This document shows positions 43,581 to 54,789 of a stretch of 64,000 nt of DNA, piece by piece. Each line of letters starts with the position of its first letter. Positions within the stretch are counted from its first letter, which is position 1. The position numbers and the translations under genes were made by a program. The DNA comes from Spirogloea muscicola (Eukaryota > Streptophyta > Zygnematophyceae > Spirogloeales > Spirogloeaceae). The DNA is taken from the NCBI GenBank assembly GCA_009602725.1, contig WELB01000382.1, forward strand, positions 1-64,000, in the 5' to 3' direction. The notes under the pieces were generated by a model that was not told where the DNA came from, made no database searches, and saw only the letters and a program-made list of their open reading frames with translations.

Positions 43581-44729
43581 CTGGCATGGAGCTGTCAAGG
43601 CCACGGCGTTGGCAATGCTCACTGTTACAGTGGGAGGCATCGACTTCTCTAGCTGGTGTGTGATCAACCTCAGGCATTAATGGTCACATGTTTGCATACT
43701 TCTAATATTTGCTTTGTCCTCCCTGCGTTGGCAAAAGTAAAGTTTGTGTGCAAGCTTTCGCTTGCGCTGTTGCTCCTTGCTGGGCACTTCATGGGATTAA
43801 TCAATCTCTTCTTGTGCAGGCGCATTGCAATCATGCACCGGGGGGCTGCATCGGCAGCAAGTGCGGCAGTGAAGGCAAGCAGGAACGTGCTACACAGGGA
43901 GCGAAGGTAGCCGGCGAAAGGCCAGGTGACATCAACAGCAGGCGCTGGCTGTTGTAAGCCACTTTGGAAGGGGAGGGATGGGGGGGGATGGTGTGGCAAC
44001 ACTTCTATAGCGTGGGCTTTAAGACGATCTCTGCATTGAGTTTTTGGACTTCCACAGCTTCAGACTGCAGCCTAGCGATGGCTGGGCGAAGCGCAGTGCA
44101 GCTACCTGCTGAATTCCAAATTGACTGGCATGTAAAGCGCGTGTCAGGGAGGGGCTTGACATGATCTTGCCGTGGGCGAGCTCAGAAGCCTGCAGCTGTC
44201 AAGGGGCGCACAAAGGTGCTGTCGGAAGATTGGCCTGCTGAGGTGAAAAGCTGGCTGCACAAATGGCAGAGGATAGGTCATTTCTGGTAGAGGCTGGTAA
44301 TTGCGAGAGGCAATCGCAGCCGGGGATCAGCAATGGCAAGTCAGAACATTGGAAGTGAGTATGAGTTTGTGATGAGGGATCTGGACAGGTACCATGAGCG
44401 CATCTTCTTGTGTACTCGGCTAACTGCCTTTGGGGCTGTTGTGCTGGCACCTCAAGAACGCAAGCGCAACGCCACCTAGCAAGGAAGCTGTGGAACCTAG
44501 AAGTGCGACTTATCATCATCAAAATGCATGTAACAGCCGGCAACTAATAAGTGGCCCCTCTAGGGTGGGCTTGTAAAGTCCCCGCCGTTACGGGACGCTT
44601 AACTTCGAGTTGAGCGCTAACCACTTGTCGGGCCCGCCTACCTTAAGGTGGGCCCTGAGACGAACCTCCCAGAGACCCCTGGGGAGGGCGGCACATGAAG
44701 CACTCACTACAAATAGGGCTGAGAGCCGA
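43581..44729. other. Downstream of RAD50, no gene recognised
   Basis: A possible small exon after an AG at 43820 (RIAIMHRGAASAASAAVKAS) has no partner or known similarity. 44590-44700 is GC-rich with short inverted matches (AGGGTGGGC / GCCCGCC). Confidence 0.35.
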
Positions 44730-44850
44730 CTCGGACAATGTCCAAAGCCAAAGCAAGAGGAGCCGGAGAAAGGACTACACTGCAACACACTGCAGAACAC
44801 AGAAATGATGCAGAGTAAAGCTCAGTACCCACGAGTGAGCAACGTCAGGT
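44730..44850 (-). mobile_element. LINE-like coding end and 3' UTR lacking the hairpin
   Basis: GACAATGTCCAAAGCCAAAG through CTCAGTACCCACGAGTGAGC matches 20085-20185, but the copy stops before the hairpin, so its 3' terminus was lost or replaced. Confidence 0.7.
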
Positions 44851-44854
44851 CACA

Positions 44855-47800
44855 GCCGCATCCCGCCGTCGCGGACCTTCGTCGGCTGTCTGTGAGTAAG
44901 ACTGTGACTGCTCCTTTGGGGACAGTCGCTGGCCCGTACCTGAGAGGTGAGTCGCTGCCTGTGGGCAGCGCCTCAGGGCGAGACTTCCGCTGCGTATCAC
45001 ACGTGGTGCTTTCACTGTGCTGGGATTTTGTCTCTAAACCCCAGCGACCGAAACTAAGAAGGACGTACTGACCCCTGACTGTGCTTTTAAGGGTCAGGGT
45101 CGTCACATTGGTATCAGACGAGTCCTTGCATCTGATTGGCCTCGTCATCTTTTACGGTTGACAGTGCAAGGTTCCTTCTGATGTGCTGGCACTGATTTGT
45201 CCTTCGCGACTTTTTGGTGCCAGAGTGTATCCGTGGATCTGCATCGCCGGGTGGACTGGTGTTGTCCATCCTATCGCCCGCTGCATCCACTTGTCCGGGG
45301 TCGGCTATGGCTGCAGATCCTCCACCACCCCGGCGGCAAGCCGTATTGCCAGGTCAGTACTTTGCCTGCGTAACCTTCTGCGGTCGGCGGATTGCCTGCT
45401 GAATGGCAAGGAGTTGAAACCGACCGCCGCTGGGCGGCGAAGTCTGACTATCTGCCAGAGGCTGGTCTGTACTCCAGTCCTGGTCCCTCCCTCAGTTGCT
45501 CGTACAGCTCGCGAATTGGGGGAATGGTTGGTGCGCTGCCATGATTGCTTTGCTTTTCCGGGGCCCCGGCATAGCTCAGTACCATTGTGGTAGTATTGTC
45601 CTGGCCGTTGTGTCTTACACCTGCCGCTGACTTGATCTCTCAGTGTGTGTGGTGTAAACGCCTTGAGTCGGCTAGTTCAAGTGCACCACCAAGCCCTCCT
45701 CCGCCAGCTGTAACTCCTCCTGAAGTAGAGGACGTCGTCAACGACCTAGCGCAGCTCCGTGCACCTGGCCCGGATGGGCTGACTTCTGAAGAGGTGCGGC
45801 GCCTTGCGCGCCTGAAGGAGCAGTTGGAGACTGCCTCGCTGCAAATCGCTGCAAATCCTGTGTGGGGGATGTTGTGCGCCGAGGTGTGGATGCTCATTGC
45901 CCGGGTGTGTGCGGGTGAGGAACGGATCCCACGCCTGAATGCCAAAGTCAGCCATGGCGCTCGGCTGGGCCGTGCCCAGCCATGCCAGCCAGCCAAGTCA
46001 GTGGGCAGGGCAGTCTTGCCGCGTGATTGCGCGAAATGATGGCATGGTTCTTCCTCTGTGAGGCACCATCGGCATCTCGAGTTGGGATTGCTACCACGTA
46101 TCTGACCGGTGATCCTGGTGGGAGTCTGTGAAGTTATCCTCTACCCCCAGTATCTTTAATACAAGGGATATCTTCACGAGGATGTTGACTTCTATGTACG
46201 GCGAAGTCAACGCGGAGCTGAAAGTCCGCAATGAACTCGATGCAATCCGCATGCGAGAAGACTTGGAAGACTATGACCGGCGGTTTCATATGCTGCTGGT
46301 GAAGTGTGGGTCCATGGATGCCAAGGACCAAGTACAGCGCTTTAAAGCTGGTCTGCCACAGCACATAGCGGTGATGTCGCCTTTAAAGCGCTGTACTTGG
46401 TCCTTTGCGTCCATGGACCCACACTTCACCAGCAGCATATGATACCGCCGGACATAGTCCTCCAAGTCGTCTCCTCGCATGCGGATTGCATCGAGTTCAT
46501 TGCGGGCCTTCAGCTCCGCGTGGACTTCGCCGTACGTAGAAGTCAACGACCTCGTGAAGAAATCCCACGTGTTAAAGATACTGGGGGTAGAGGATAACTT
46601 CACAGACTCCCACCATGTGGCAGGATCACCGGTCAGATACGTGGCAGCAATCCCAACTCGAGATGCCGATGGTGCCTCACAAAGGTCGAACCATGCCATC
46701 ATTTCGCGCAACCACGCGGCAAGACTGCCCTGCCCACTGAACTTGGCTGGCTGGCATGGCTGGGCACGGCCCAGCCGAGCGCCATGGCTGACTTTGGCCT
46801 TCAGGCGTTGGATCCGTTCCTCACCCGCACACACCCGGGCAATGAGGATCCGCACCTAGGACAGGGCCTGTTATCGATGTGGCCAAAAGGGCCACCGGAT
46901 TCGGGACTGCCTGCAACTGCCAACGTCCCAACCTACCAAGCCTGCTTCGACGCGGCCGAAGGGCTCGTACAAGGGAAAAGGGAGAAGTGAGGCCCCTCCC
47001 TATCACCTTTGTGGGTGTTTCATCGGCATGATGTGGAAATGCTCTTTGAACGAGTGCTTAGGACGAGTGTCCGCTGTCTGTTATGCCAGTGATACGCTCT
47101 GTGCATGGGCTTGAGCAAGCACTGGTGAACAAAAGTCCCCTCGTTGTGTGGGTTCCTTCCAATCAGTTGCAGATAGCTGCGAGCATGTACTTGAGCTGGA
47201 TCAGTTTCCATGGTGCTAAAGAACCGGTGTTCTTCATTGTGCCGTGCAGTCGAGGAGTAATTCCTCAACCTCCGTTGGGGCTGGTGTTGTTGTGTCGCCA
47301 CATGGCGAAGCGCCCTTAAGTGAAGTCGGGATTTGAAAATGCAGTACGCCCCTCAAGGAAACTGTTAGTATATGTAGCTCGGAGTTCATACTTACTACCG
47401 TAAGTGCCTCGGCAGTCGCTGCCGCAGCGCCAACTATGGTGTTTTCAGGACTGGTGGCCGGTCAGGCGGTCCAGATCCTCATAGATACGGGGGCTGCTGT
47501 CTCCTGCATTAGTAAGAATGTTGTGAGCAACAAGGGTTTTGTTGTAAAGCCCATTGATGTCTCTCAAGCTACATTGGCTAATGGACACACCGCCGAAGTC
47601 ATGGGCTACTGTCGAGTCCCCATACACATTCAAAATCATAAGACGGTTCTGTCTTGCCTTGTCGTTGAATTGGCACCGGGCTTTGATGTGATTCTGGGCG
47701 ATGATTGTGCTTTGTTCCACTGCGGCCCTGCTTGACGTTGATGCGCGGACTTGCTCTGGGCAACGCGGAGCTCGTCGTTTTGTACTGCACAATGACGTTC

Positions 47801-48596
47801 CCTGCGCGCCACTATCCGTGAATGCTTCCTCTATCCAGCTGTCGGCTGTGCAGTTCAAGAAGCTCCTTCACGCAGAACCGGCTTCGCCCATGTATCTGTT
47901 GGTGGTAATGAGTGCTGAGTCTCCCCCTGACTCAGGAGTAGTGAGTGATGTGGCCTCACATGGGCCGGCTCTTGACGAGTTGTTGGCAGAATTCTCGGAT
48001 GTGTTCTGCGAATTTTTCTCAGACGGTCTGCCTCCTCACCGAGGCGTGGCTCATACGATTCCTCTGGAGCCCGGCGCTGCGCCGCCGTACCGTCCTATGT
48101 AACGACAGAGTCCTCTCGAATTTTGCGAGATGCAATCCCAAGTGGAGGATTTGCTAAAGAAAGGGCATATCGAGCCTTCCCAGTCGCCGTACGGTGCACC
48201 GATCCTCTTCATTAAGAAGAAAGATGGTAGTCTTCGGATGTGCATCGACTATCGAGCTCTGAACAAGCTCACAGGCAAGAACCTGGTAACCGTTGCCGCA
48301 CATTGATGATCTGTTCGATCGTCTCGCGGGGCTAATGTGTTCAGCTCCCTCAATTTGCAAAGCGGCTATCACCAAATTCGTATTACACCTGAGGATGTAC
48401 CAACATCGGCGTTCCGTACGCCACTCGGTCACTTACAATTCAAAGAGCTCAGTTTTGGCTTGACCAATGCACCTGCCACATTTCAGGCTGTAATGACGAA
48501 GGTCTTTGGCCCCCTACTGTACGATTTCGTACTGGTTTACTTGGATGACATACTGGTGTTTAGTGAAACGCCTGAGGATCCTGTGCAGCACCTGTT
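44855..48596 (+). mobile_element. Ty3/gypsy LTR retrotransposon fossil
   Basis: Family Ty3/gypsy (Metaviridae), shown by the order gag, protease, reverse transcriptase. Parts: an LTR-like stretch ending near 45107; a primer-binding site TGGTATCAGA (45109-45118), complementary to initiator tRNA-Met; gag-like sequence about 45700-46450, with a second inverted gag piece at 46383-46856; aspartic protease with LIDTGAAVSC (47436-47735); and reverse transcriptase with YLDD (about 47960-48590). It is clearly broken, with several breaks, and no integrase or right LTR is visible. A LINE-like tail sits directly at its right end. Age cannot be measured from one LTR; it looks old. Confidence 0.9.
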
Positions 48597-48730
48597 TAAA
48601 GAGAGAAGGGCTCGCCCATTGAGGATAGGGGCTGGAAAAAGCCAGCCCAGAAGAGAATGTACAAAGGACGAGAAGGGGCCAGGGGAAGTACGAAGAACAA
48701 CAAGCACAGCAACAACAGCTCGTTGACAAG
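48597..48730 (-). mobile_element. LINE-like 3' tail abutting the Ty3/gypsy fossil
   Basis: GAGAAGGGCTCGCCCATTGA leads to the hairpin GGGCTGGAAAAAGCCAGCCC and ATGTACAAAGG. It is the same subfamily as 62860-62935 on the plus strand. Confidence 0.8.
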
Positions 48731-49215
48731 TCGTCGACGGATGATGTCGGTGCACTGATTGATCTGGGCCCGTAGGGCCTGATACGGGGAGACCAGCAGT
48801 CCGTCTACCTGTAGGGGGTTTTCCGAGATGGTAGGGGGTTGAGTCCTTCACCCACCCTCGGGCCCATCTGCATAGAACTCGCAGCATATTTGCTACCTTC
48901 ACATCATCTGTAGCCCCACCCCAAAAATTCCCTACAATGCTTGCTCCAACGGCATCCCGGCTCGGCGATCAGCTCGCGGTTGATATTCATGCAGCATACA
49001 TGGCCGCCACTCACGCAAGCATGAGAGGCTTTGTGGCCGGCTAAATTGATAAAAGAGGGGTAAACCTTTCCTGAATCTTCACTCAGCATTCCTGAGAAAA
49101 GCAGTCCTTCCAGAAATATTACTTCGTAATAAGAAGAGCAAGCATACTCAATTAGCCTGAACAATGTATTGGCTTGTATTGGCCTCCCTTTTATTCATGC
49201 GCTCCGCGCGCCTTC
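48731..49215. other. Mostly unrecognised, ending in a dispersed repeat
   Basis: No gene recognised. 49150-49215 is an inverted copy of the dispersed repeat at 16240 and 63722 (CTGAACAATGTATTGGCTTG, then GCCTCCCTTTT). Confidence 0.4.
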
Positions 49216-49219
49216 TCTC

Positions 49220-49440
49220 TTTCCAGTAGAATGCGATCGCTGTGATTGGCCTGCCCGGAAAAAAGAATGAAAAAGCTGACAGAGAGTCAGGGCAGCCAAG
49301 AGGCAATCACGTATGAAAGCAGGCCGCCTGCATGCTATGTCGACCCGCCTAGTAGCCGCGGGACAAGGTAGACTGGTGGCTGGGAGAGGCCAGCCCAAAA
49401 GAATGGACAAGGTCTGAACAAGGGGTGGGCAGGCGGTAAA
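49220..49440 (-). mobile_element. LINE-like family, two 3' tails
   Basis: GTGATTGGCCTGCCC with AAAAGAATGAAAAAGC near 49232 (diverged), and GGCTGGGAGAGGCCAGCCC near 49378 (well kept). Confidence 0.65.
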
Positions 49441-49779
49441 GGAGGCGCAGGCGTATTGACGCACATGTGGGCACGTTGTGCTTCTGTGGACAAGGTGTGT
49501 TTGCCTGCGCCGGCTCAGCAGCTCCGGCCTTCACTTGCAGGCTGTGGCTCAGTCAGCATGGCGGCCCCTCATCGCCTAACGCTACGTTAGATCCAGCGTC
49601 CGCTCATGTTGCCCCAATATGACCTTCGTGCTCCTCGCAGTTACTCCTCGCCTCCCCACATCATCGTTTTGCAGCATCCACAGCGTGCCTCTCTTGCAGC
49701 CCAGATTAGTGCAGCAGGAATCTAGTGCAGGATAAAGACTGGAAACGGTCTTTCTTCTGTCAGTTGGTACCCTTGTCCT

Positions 49780-49885
49780 CGCTGAGGAGAAGAATCTTCC
49801 AGTAGAGGGCGATGGCTGTGAATGGCCAGCCCAGAAGAGAGAATGGACAAAGTACGAATCGGCCAGAGAAGCGCTGAAGACAGCT
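49780..49885 (-). mobile_element. LINE-like 3' tail
   Basis: CTTCCAGTAGAGGGCGATGG plus CTGTGAATGGCCAGCCC and GAATGGACAAAGTACG. Confidence 0.7.
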
Positions 49886-49889
49886 ACTC

Positions 49890-50480
49890 AAGTGGCCACT
49901 GGGTACGACGGCGCCACCCTCCTACGTGACGGGATGTATGGCATCGTCAAGGAGGCAGAATATCAAGTGGCGTCGGAGAGCACCAGGGTGATGCCCGTCC
50001 AACTCCGCAACGGGGTCCCTCGGACGAGGCGTGTCGATCTCGTTGGCGTCCCCCTAGGAGGTGGCAAGCGGCTCCTCATGGACGTCGTCCTAACCGACAG
50101 CTTCCGGAAGAAAGGCCCCGTAACCTCTGAGACCGGCTATGCCGTGAAGGTGGCAAACAGAAGAAGTTGCACAAGTACAAGGACCCCCCAGCGGGTGATA
50201 CGTTGTACACCCTGGCCATGCGGCCATGGAGGTGCCGGGCATCATACCGGTACTCCAGAAGCGTGGCAGGCCTTACGTGAGGCGTCTGGATGTGGTGGCC
50301 ACCCCCCGGTGTGGTGGGCCTCCTCTTCTCCTCGAGGTCATTCTCATCGACGCATTCCAACCAGGGGCCCTCACACCGACTTTGCCAGGTTGGGCAACAC
50401 ATCATGCGGAGAGGAAGGAGAGGCACTATAATGACCACCCCCGGGGCGACCACTTCTTCCCATGCGCCATGGACATATAA
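49890..50480 (+). pseudogene. Duplicated endonuclease-like C-terminal domain of the LINE-like family
   Basis: The first unit reads LLRDGMYGIVKEAEYQVASE, MPVQLRNGVPRTRRVDLVGV, GGGKRLLMDVVLTDSFRKKG, then, after a frame change near 50160, KKLHKYKDPPAGDTLYTLAM. The second unit follows at once: RGRPYVRRLDVVATPRCGGP, LLLEVILIDAFQPG, RHYNDHPRGDHFFPCAMDI. The pattern RxDLV...GGG..L.(D/E)V.L.D...K..KY resembles the PD-(D/E)XK endonuclease of R2-like LINEs. Two consecutive units are unusual. The frame is broken at least once, so this is not a working gene as it stands. Confidence 0.55.
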
Positions 50481-51305
50481 AGCGGCTACGGAACGAAGAG
50501 TCTACCCTCCTCCATCGCCTGGCACTGCATGTCGATGCCCGCCGACGTAGTTGGGCGGGTAGCTTAGGGCATTCTAGCCCTAAGCTAGAATGCCCTAAGG
50601 GAAAAAGCCTCCCGCAAGCCATCATTGCATGCTATAGAATGTGGCTATCATTGAGTCTACAGCGCTCCCAGGCACTCGCAATACACCAGCGTGCTGGTCG
50701 TGCATTAGCCCAGGCTAATGGCTTCCGTGGTGGTGGTTTGGCGCCTCAGTATAGCTTGTCAGATATGCATGTGCTCACTCGGAGATATTAGTGTCCCCCT
50801 TAGCTAGCTCATTACCCAGTCAACAAGACATTTGTAAGGCTAAAATTTGCCTCCCTTGCAATTTAATGCGCACCGCGCGCCTTCTCTCCTGGCCATGGAC
50901 ATCCACGGGAGTTAGGGGGGTCGGTGGTCCTCGTTCATTTCGCTGCTGGCCTCTCAAGCCGACCATAAACAGGGTGCAGCACTTCCTGGAGGCTCGGTGC
51001 CTTCCGGTCTAGTGTCTTGCTACCGCCTGCGTTTATCTATGTGCCTACAGCGATCCCAGGCGATTGCTTTGCATCGCCGGGCTGGCCGCGCCCTTGCAGC
51101 AGCCTCTGGCTTGCGCAGCAGGGTTGCTCTTCGTCCCCTCCGCTCATCTGATTTCCTACTGCCGACACGGAGGTACTAAGGGCGCCCTGTCTGCCTAGCC
51201 TGTGGCTCTGTCAGGAACACCTGCTTGCATCTGGCTGGACTTATACAGCCGCTTTTAAATTTTAGCAGCCGCATTCTCGACGAGCCGGTGGACGGCGCTG
51301 CGGAA
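50481..51305 (+). mobile_element. LINE-like C-terminal remnants, two in series
   Basis: Remnant one: RMWLSLSLQRSQALAIHQRA, ALAQANGFRGGG, SDMHVLTRRY, stop near 50789. Remnant two: FRCWPLKPTINRVQHFLEAR in a shifted frame, then RLRLSMCLQRSQAIALHRRA, LAAASGLRS, SSDFLLPTRRY, stop near 51177. The latter is followed by the subfamily 3' sequence shared with 12340-12440. A 15-base perfect inverted repeat lies at 50563-50599. Confidence 0.65.
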
Positions 51306-51458
51306 TGCCTCGACATTTGGCCTTCGTTTGTTTCAAATACACGATATTTTTCCTCGACGGATGGCCTGCCGGGCAAGCAAGGGGGCGGCCAAAATGATGG
51401 ACGCGGCCAAGGGGGGCGGGGACTGTGGGAAGCCAGATGCTGCAGCCAGGGCGCGTCC

Positions 51459-51665
<207 letters not shown>

Positions 51666-51774
51666 GGCTGCCGCCGAGCGTCCTCCATGTGCTCGCTGTG
51701 CTGCCCGGGTCCTACAGCCTTCTGTTATATACTCGCCCTACCCCCCTTTATCTCTCCTTCCTCCCCTCCCTCTC

Positions 51775-52080
51775 AGCAAGCGCGGCCAGATTAACTGGTG
51801 GCTGGGAAGAAGTGGCTCTCCCAATGGGGGCAAGGGCTGTGAGAAGCCAGCCCGAAAAGAATTGACAAGGTTCGAAGGGGCCAAACTACGAGCTAAGCAG
51901 CGACTGCGGGGCCTGAAGAGGCTATGGCAGAACGGGGGAGGATGGACCACTTAGTAGTTACGAGTAAGGAGCCTCACATCCGACAGACTAGCTGCCGGTA
52001 AACTATCCCCCTGACGAAAGCCGGAGGCCGCAGCGAGAGCACGGCCAGCACGCAGATGCAAGGCGTGGGCCATGGACCGC
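51775..52080 (-). mobile_element. LINE-like 3' end, coding C-terminus plus two tails
   Basis: The outer tail fragment at 51777-51806 (GGTGGCTGGGA) abuts a second tail, GGCTCTCCCAATGGGGGCAA and TGTGAGAAGCCAGCCC. Upstream are GGCCTGAAGAGGCTATGGCA and a coding end equivalent to SLSDVRLLTRNY. From 51808 to 52075 it is nearly a mirror image of 57960-58230, so the two are recent siblings in opposite orientation. Confidence 0.8.
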
Positions 52081-52084
52081 CGGA

Positions 52085-52540
52085 GGCAGAGGCCAGCCCA
52101 AAAGAATGGACAAGGTCTGAAGGAGTCGGAGTGCTAAGGACTGAGACAGCAGTAAGCGAACTCTCAGAAACCTCTCGTCAGTAGATGCAAATCTGAGTAG
52201 CTAGCAGGCGGAAAGACGTCGCCCTGACGGAAGCGGGAGGCCGCCGCCAGAGCGCGGCCTGCGCGCAAGTGGACCGCAAAAGCTAGGGACCGCTGCAAAG
52301 AGACGGCCAGGCGCATCCGGTGAACTTGGGCGAGGGACCCGGCGACATGGAAGCCAGGCTGCTCGCTTTGCTGCCCGTCGCGGCGGGCCGCTGCTCGCCG
52401 CGCAAGGCGGTGAAGGAGGTCCAGCCATTTGGCGCCAAAGGCGCCGTGTACGTCGACGGCGAGTGGGATAAACTCGTCGCCTACCGGGTGATCTGAGTAC
52501 TTGCGCTCCTTTGCGGCGCCCCCTTTAGCCAGTTAAATTA
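52085..52540 (-). mobile_element. LINE-like 3' end with the best-preserved C-terminal frame
   Basis: The minus strand is open from about 52538 down to a TGA at 52164-52166: AAKERKYSDHPVGDEFIPLA, VDVHGAFGAKWLDLLHRLAR, EQPGFHVAGSLAQVHRMRLA, VSLQRSLAFAVHLRAGRALA, ASYSDLHLLTRGF. It has no start codon because it is 5'-truncated. The 3' untranslated part and the hairpin arm GGCCAGCCCAAAAGAATGG follow to 52085. This copy gives the clearest view of the domain, uninterrupted for about 125 codons. Confidence 0.8.
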
Positions 52541-52680
52541 GGCCGTGCTTGCTTCGCCCCTTGGGAAGAAAGTGCTCGCCCATAGAGAAGAAAGTGCTCG
52601 CCCATAGAGAAGAGGTTCTGGCAAAGCGAGAAAAGCGCGCCCCGCAAANCTCTCTCTCTCTCTCTCTCTCTCTCTCGCGC
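52541..52680 (-). mobile_element. LINE-like tail, duplicated end, cut by an N and a CT run
   Basis: GTGCTCGCCCATAGAGAAGA occurs twice in tandem (52571 and 52592), followed by GGTTCTGGCAAAGCGAG. The N at 52649 and a short (CT)n separate it from C-rich DNA. Confidence 0.65.
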
Positions 52681-52854
52681 TCTCCCCCCCCCCCTCCCCT
52701 CTCGCTTCCCCCACATCATCGCGGCTACCCCCGTGTCTGTGTACTGAGTTCTGTCCGAGTGGCCAAGTACGAAGGCAAGCACATTGACAGATGTACATCA
52801 CCTGGGGGTATTGAACACCAAGTGGCCTCTTGAGTCGCCTTAGCGCCTTAGCGC

Positions 52855-52960
52855 CTTTTGGGAGAGCCACTTCTCTTCTCTCTCCTTGTCAATTCTTTTC
52901 GGGCTGGCTTCTCACAGCCCTTGCCCCCATTGGGAGAGCCACTTCTCTCCCCCCTTAGCG
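52855..52960 (+). mobile_element. LINE-like 3' tail
   Basis: GGGCTGGCTTCTCACAGCCC and CCATTGGGAGAGCCACTTC with GGAGAGCCACTTCTCTTC also present just upstream, so the end motif is duplicated. Confidence 0.8.
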
Positions 52961-53160
52961 CCTTTCCCTGCAGCGAGCTACTCAGACCTGATGTTGCTCA
53001 CTCGTGGGTACTGAGCTTTCCTCTGCATCGTTTCTGTGTTCTGCAGTATGTTGTAGTGTAGTCCTTTCTCCGGCTCCTCTTGCTTTGGCTTTGGACATTG
53101 TCCATTCCTTTTTTGGGCTGGCTTGGCCAGCCCCTCTTTTCTATGGCGCGCTCTTCTTCT
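52960..53160 (+). mobile_element. LINE-like 3' end, perfect hairpin
   Basis: The coding end equivalent to FPAASYSDLMLLTRGY stops near 53016. The 3' untranslated part follows, then the perfect stem GGGCTGGC-TTG-GCCAGCCC near 53115. It is the plus-strand sister of 20025-20230. Confidence 0.8.
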
Positions 53161-53279
53161 TTTTTCTCGCCTCTTCGATCTTCCTTCATTCATCGCCTCT
53201 GCTGGAAGAATCTGTCGCCCGCCATTGGCCACCCTTCACTTCTTCACGTCACGCGCACCGCGCGCGCCGGCTCTCCTGT

Positions 53280-53345
53280 TCATGTATCTCTCTGGGCTGG
53301 CCAATAACAGCCCTCGTCCTCACTGGAAGCCGCTATTGGCTCGCC
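53280..53345 (+). mobile_element. Diverged LINE-like 3' tail
   Basis: GGGCTGGCCAATAACAGCCC and TCGTCCTCACTGGAAGCC. The stem is kept and the terminal motif is decayed. Confidence 0.5.
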
Positions 53346-53639
53346 CTGTCCCCGCCTGCTGCGGCGCATTTGGCGGCGCAATTCCTGGCCTCGCCGCCGC
53401 CGCCGCCAGCGCCAGCCGGGTGCGGCTGGACGGCGGGCGGGCGGCCGAACTAGGCGCCGCGCCTGCTCCGCCTGTGACGCGTCGGGGCGGCGCCATGGTG
53501 ACGCCAAGCGGGCCTTCGCCCGCTTTGGCTAGTCGCGCCCACCTGCCCGTTTGATCAACCGCTGCGCTAATTGTTCGATTCACATTCGAGCTCCCACGGT
53601 TGCTGCCATTGGAAAGCCCAGTCAGGAATGCATAGTCAG

Positions 53640-53800
53640 CCTGTGCAAAGGAGAAGTGGCTTCTCCAAAAGAAGAAGTGGCTCTCCCAATGGGGGCACTC
53701 CAAAGTCTGTGCAAGAGGAGGCATCACGCAGCAGGATGGTAGCTGTGGAAAGAAGTCAATGGCCAGCCCAAGAAGATCGGAAAAGGAGTGTTGCAGTGTA
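53640..53800 (-). mobile_element. LINE-like 3' tails, degenerate
   Basis: GAAGTGGCTCTCCCAATGGG near 53672 is interrupted by other sequence before TCAATGGCCAGCCC near 53757. Confidence 0.55.
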
Positions 53801-54159
53801 ACGATCCAGATCCAGTAACGATCCAGCCGTGTGGTTAAGCAGCAGGGTGCTCTAAGCGCTACATGACCGCCAGCCGTTTGACGGACAAGTGGCCCGCCAG
53901 GTGGCGGGCTGGCTTGCCGGGCAACGGCCCGCCCAGGTGCGGGCCCCGCTGCCATACCCCTCGCTAGGATCCACATGTCCAAATGGAGGATCTTTGGCCC
54001 GCACAAGGCAGAAGGCGCGCGGAGCGCAAGAAACAAAAGGAAGGCCAATTCAAGCCAATACAACATTGTTCAGAGAAATTTAGTGCAGGAGGGGGGGTGG
54101 CACGGGGGAAGCACTACGAGCCTTGGGCTAAGACCCGACAGCAGTTCGAAGCGGTGAAG

Positions 54160-54425
54160 CTGCTCGAGAGCAGCCTTGCTGCTGCCTGCCGCCGCAGCCT
54201 GCTGCCGGGCTTGCTGCGGGGAGTCCGTGGCTGCGCCCCTTGGGGGAACAGCTGCCGGCAGGAGGTGGAGTCGCCGCCAGACGGCGGCGCCACAGGGCCT
54301 GTCTTCCGCTGCGTCTATGCGCTAGTGCTTCACTTATGTTATGGGTTCGCTCCTAAATCCGAACTCAACAAGGACGACTGACCCCAAAGTGCGTGTGTAA
54401 GGGCAGGTTCCTTACATGCAGGCTC
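54160..54425 (+). mobile_element. Possible solo LTR related to the Ty3/gypsy fossil
   Basis: CTTCCGCTGCGT, GTGCTTCACT and AAGGACGACTGACCCC align in order with the LTR-like stretch at 44870-45107. No internal retroelement parts adjoin it. Identity is moderate, so it is a fossil of a related rather than the same element. Confidence 0.5.
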
Positions 54426-54544
54426 AATGAAAAGTGCATCACTGACGATGGCCTTCAGTGACGATTAGGAGATGGAGAAGCAGAAAATTGGCTCCCATCA
54501 CTTGCTGGCTGTTGTTGCTCAGCCAGCTCTCCGTGGCCATTGCC

Positions 54545-54685
54545 ACTCTAAAGAAGAAGGTGGCTCCCCTAAAGGGGCGCAAGGGCTGTAAACAGCCAGC
54601 CCAAGAAAAATTGACAAGGTCCGAAGGGGCCAGAAGCGCAGGCAGAGCTTGGGTAGGATGGATCACTAGGTAACCACGTAACCTC
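54545..54685 (-). mobile_element. LINE-like 3' tail
   Basis: GTGGCTCCCCTAAAGGGGCG, then GGGCTGTAAACAGCCAGCCC and AAAATTGACAAGGTCCG. Confidence 0.7.
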
Positions 54686-54789
54686 TAGAAAGCCTCCTCC
54701 TCTAGCTTTCTGTCTTCGTGCAACTTGTGGAGGAGCTTACGGCTCGTTCCCGCCGTCTCCACTCATCTGAAGGGAAAAAGAGTGTATTA

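Noticed and set aside
44560-44700. Possible structured RNA or tRNA-like sequence downstream of RAD50
   Set aside because: It has short inverted matches but no cloverleaf, anticodon arm or known consensus that I can place.
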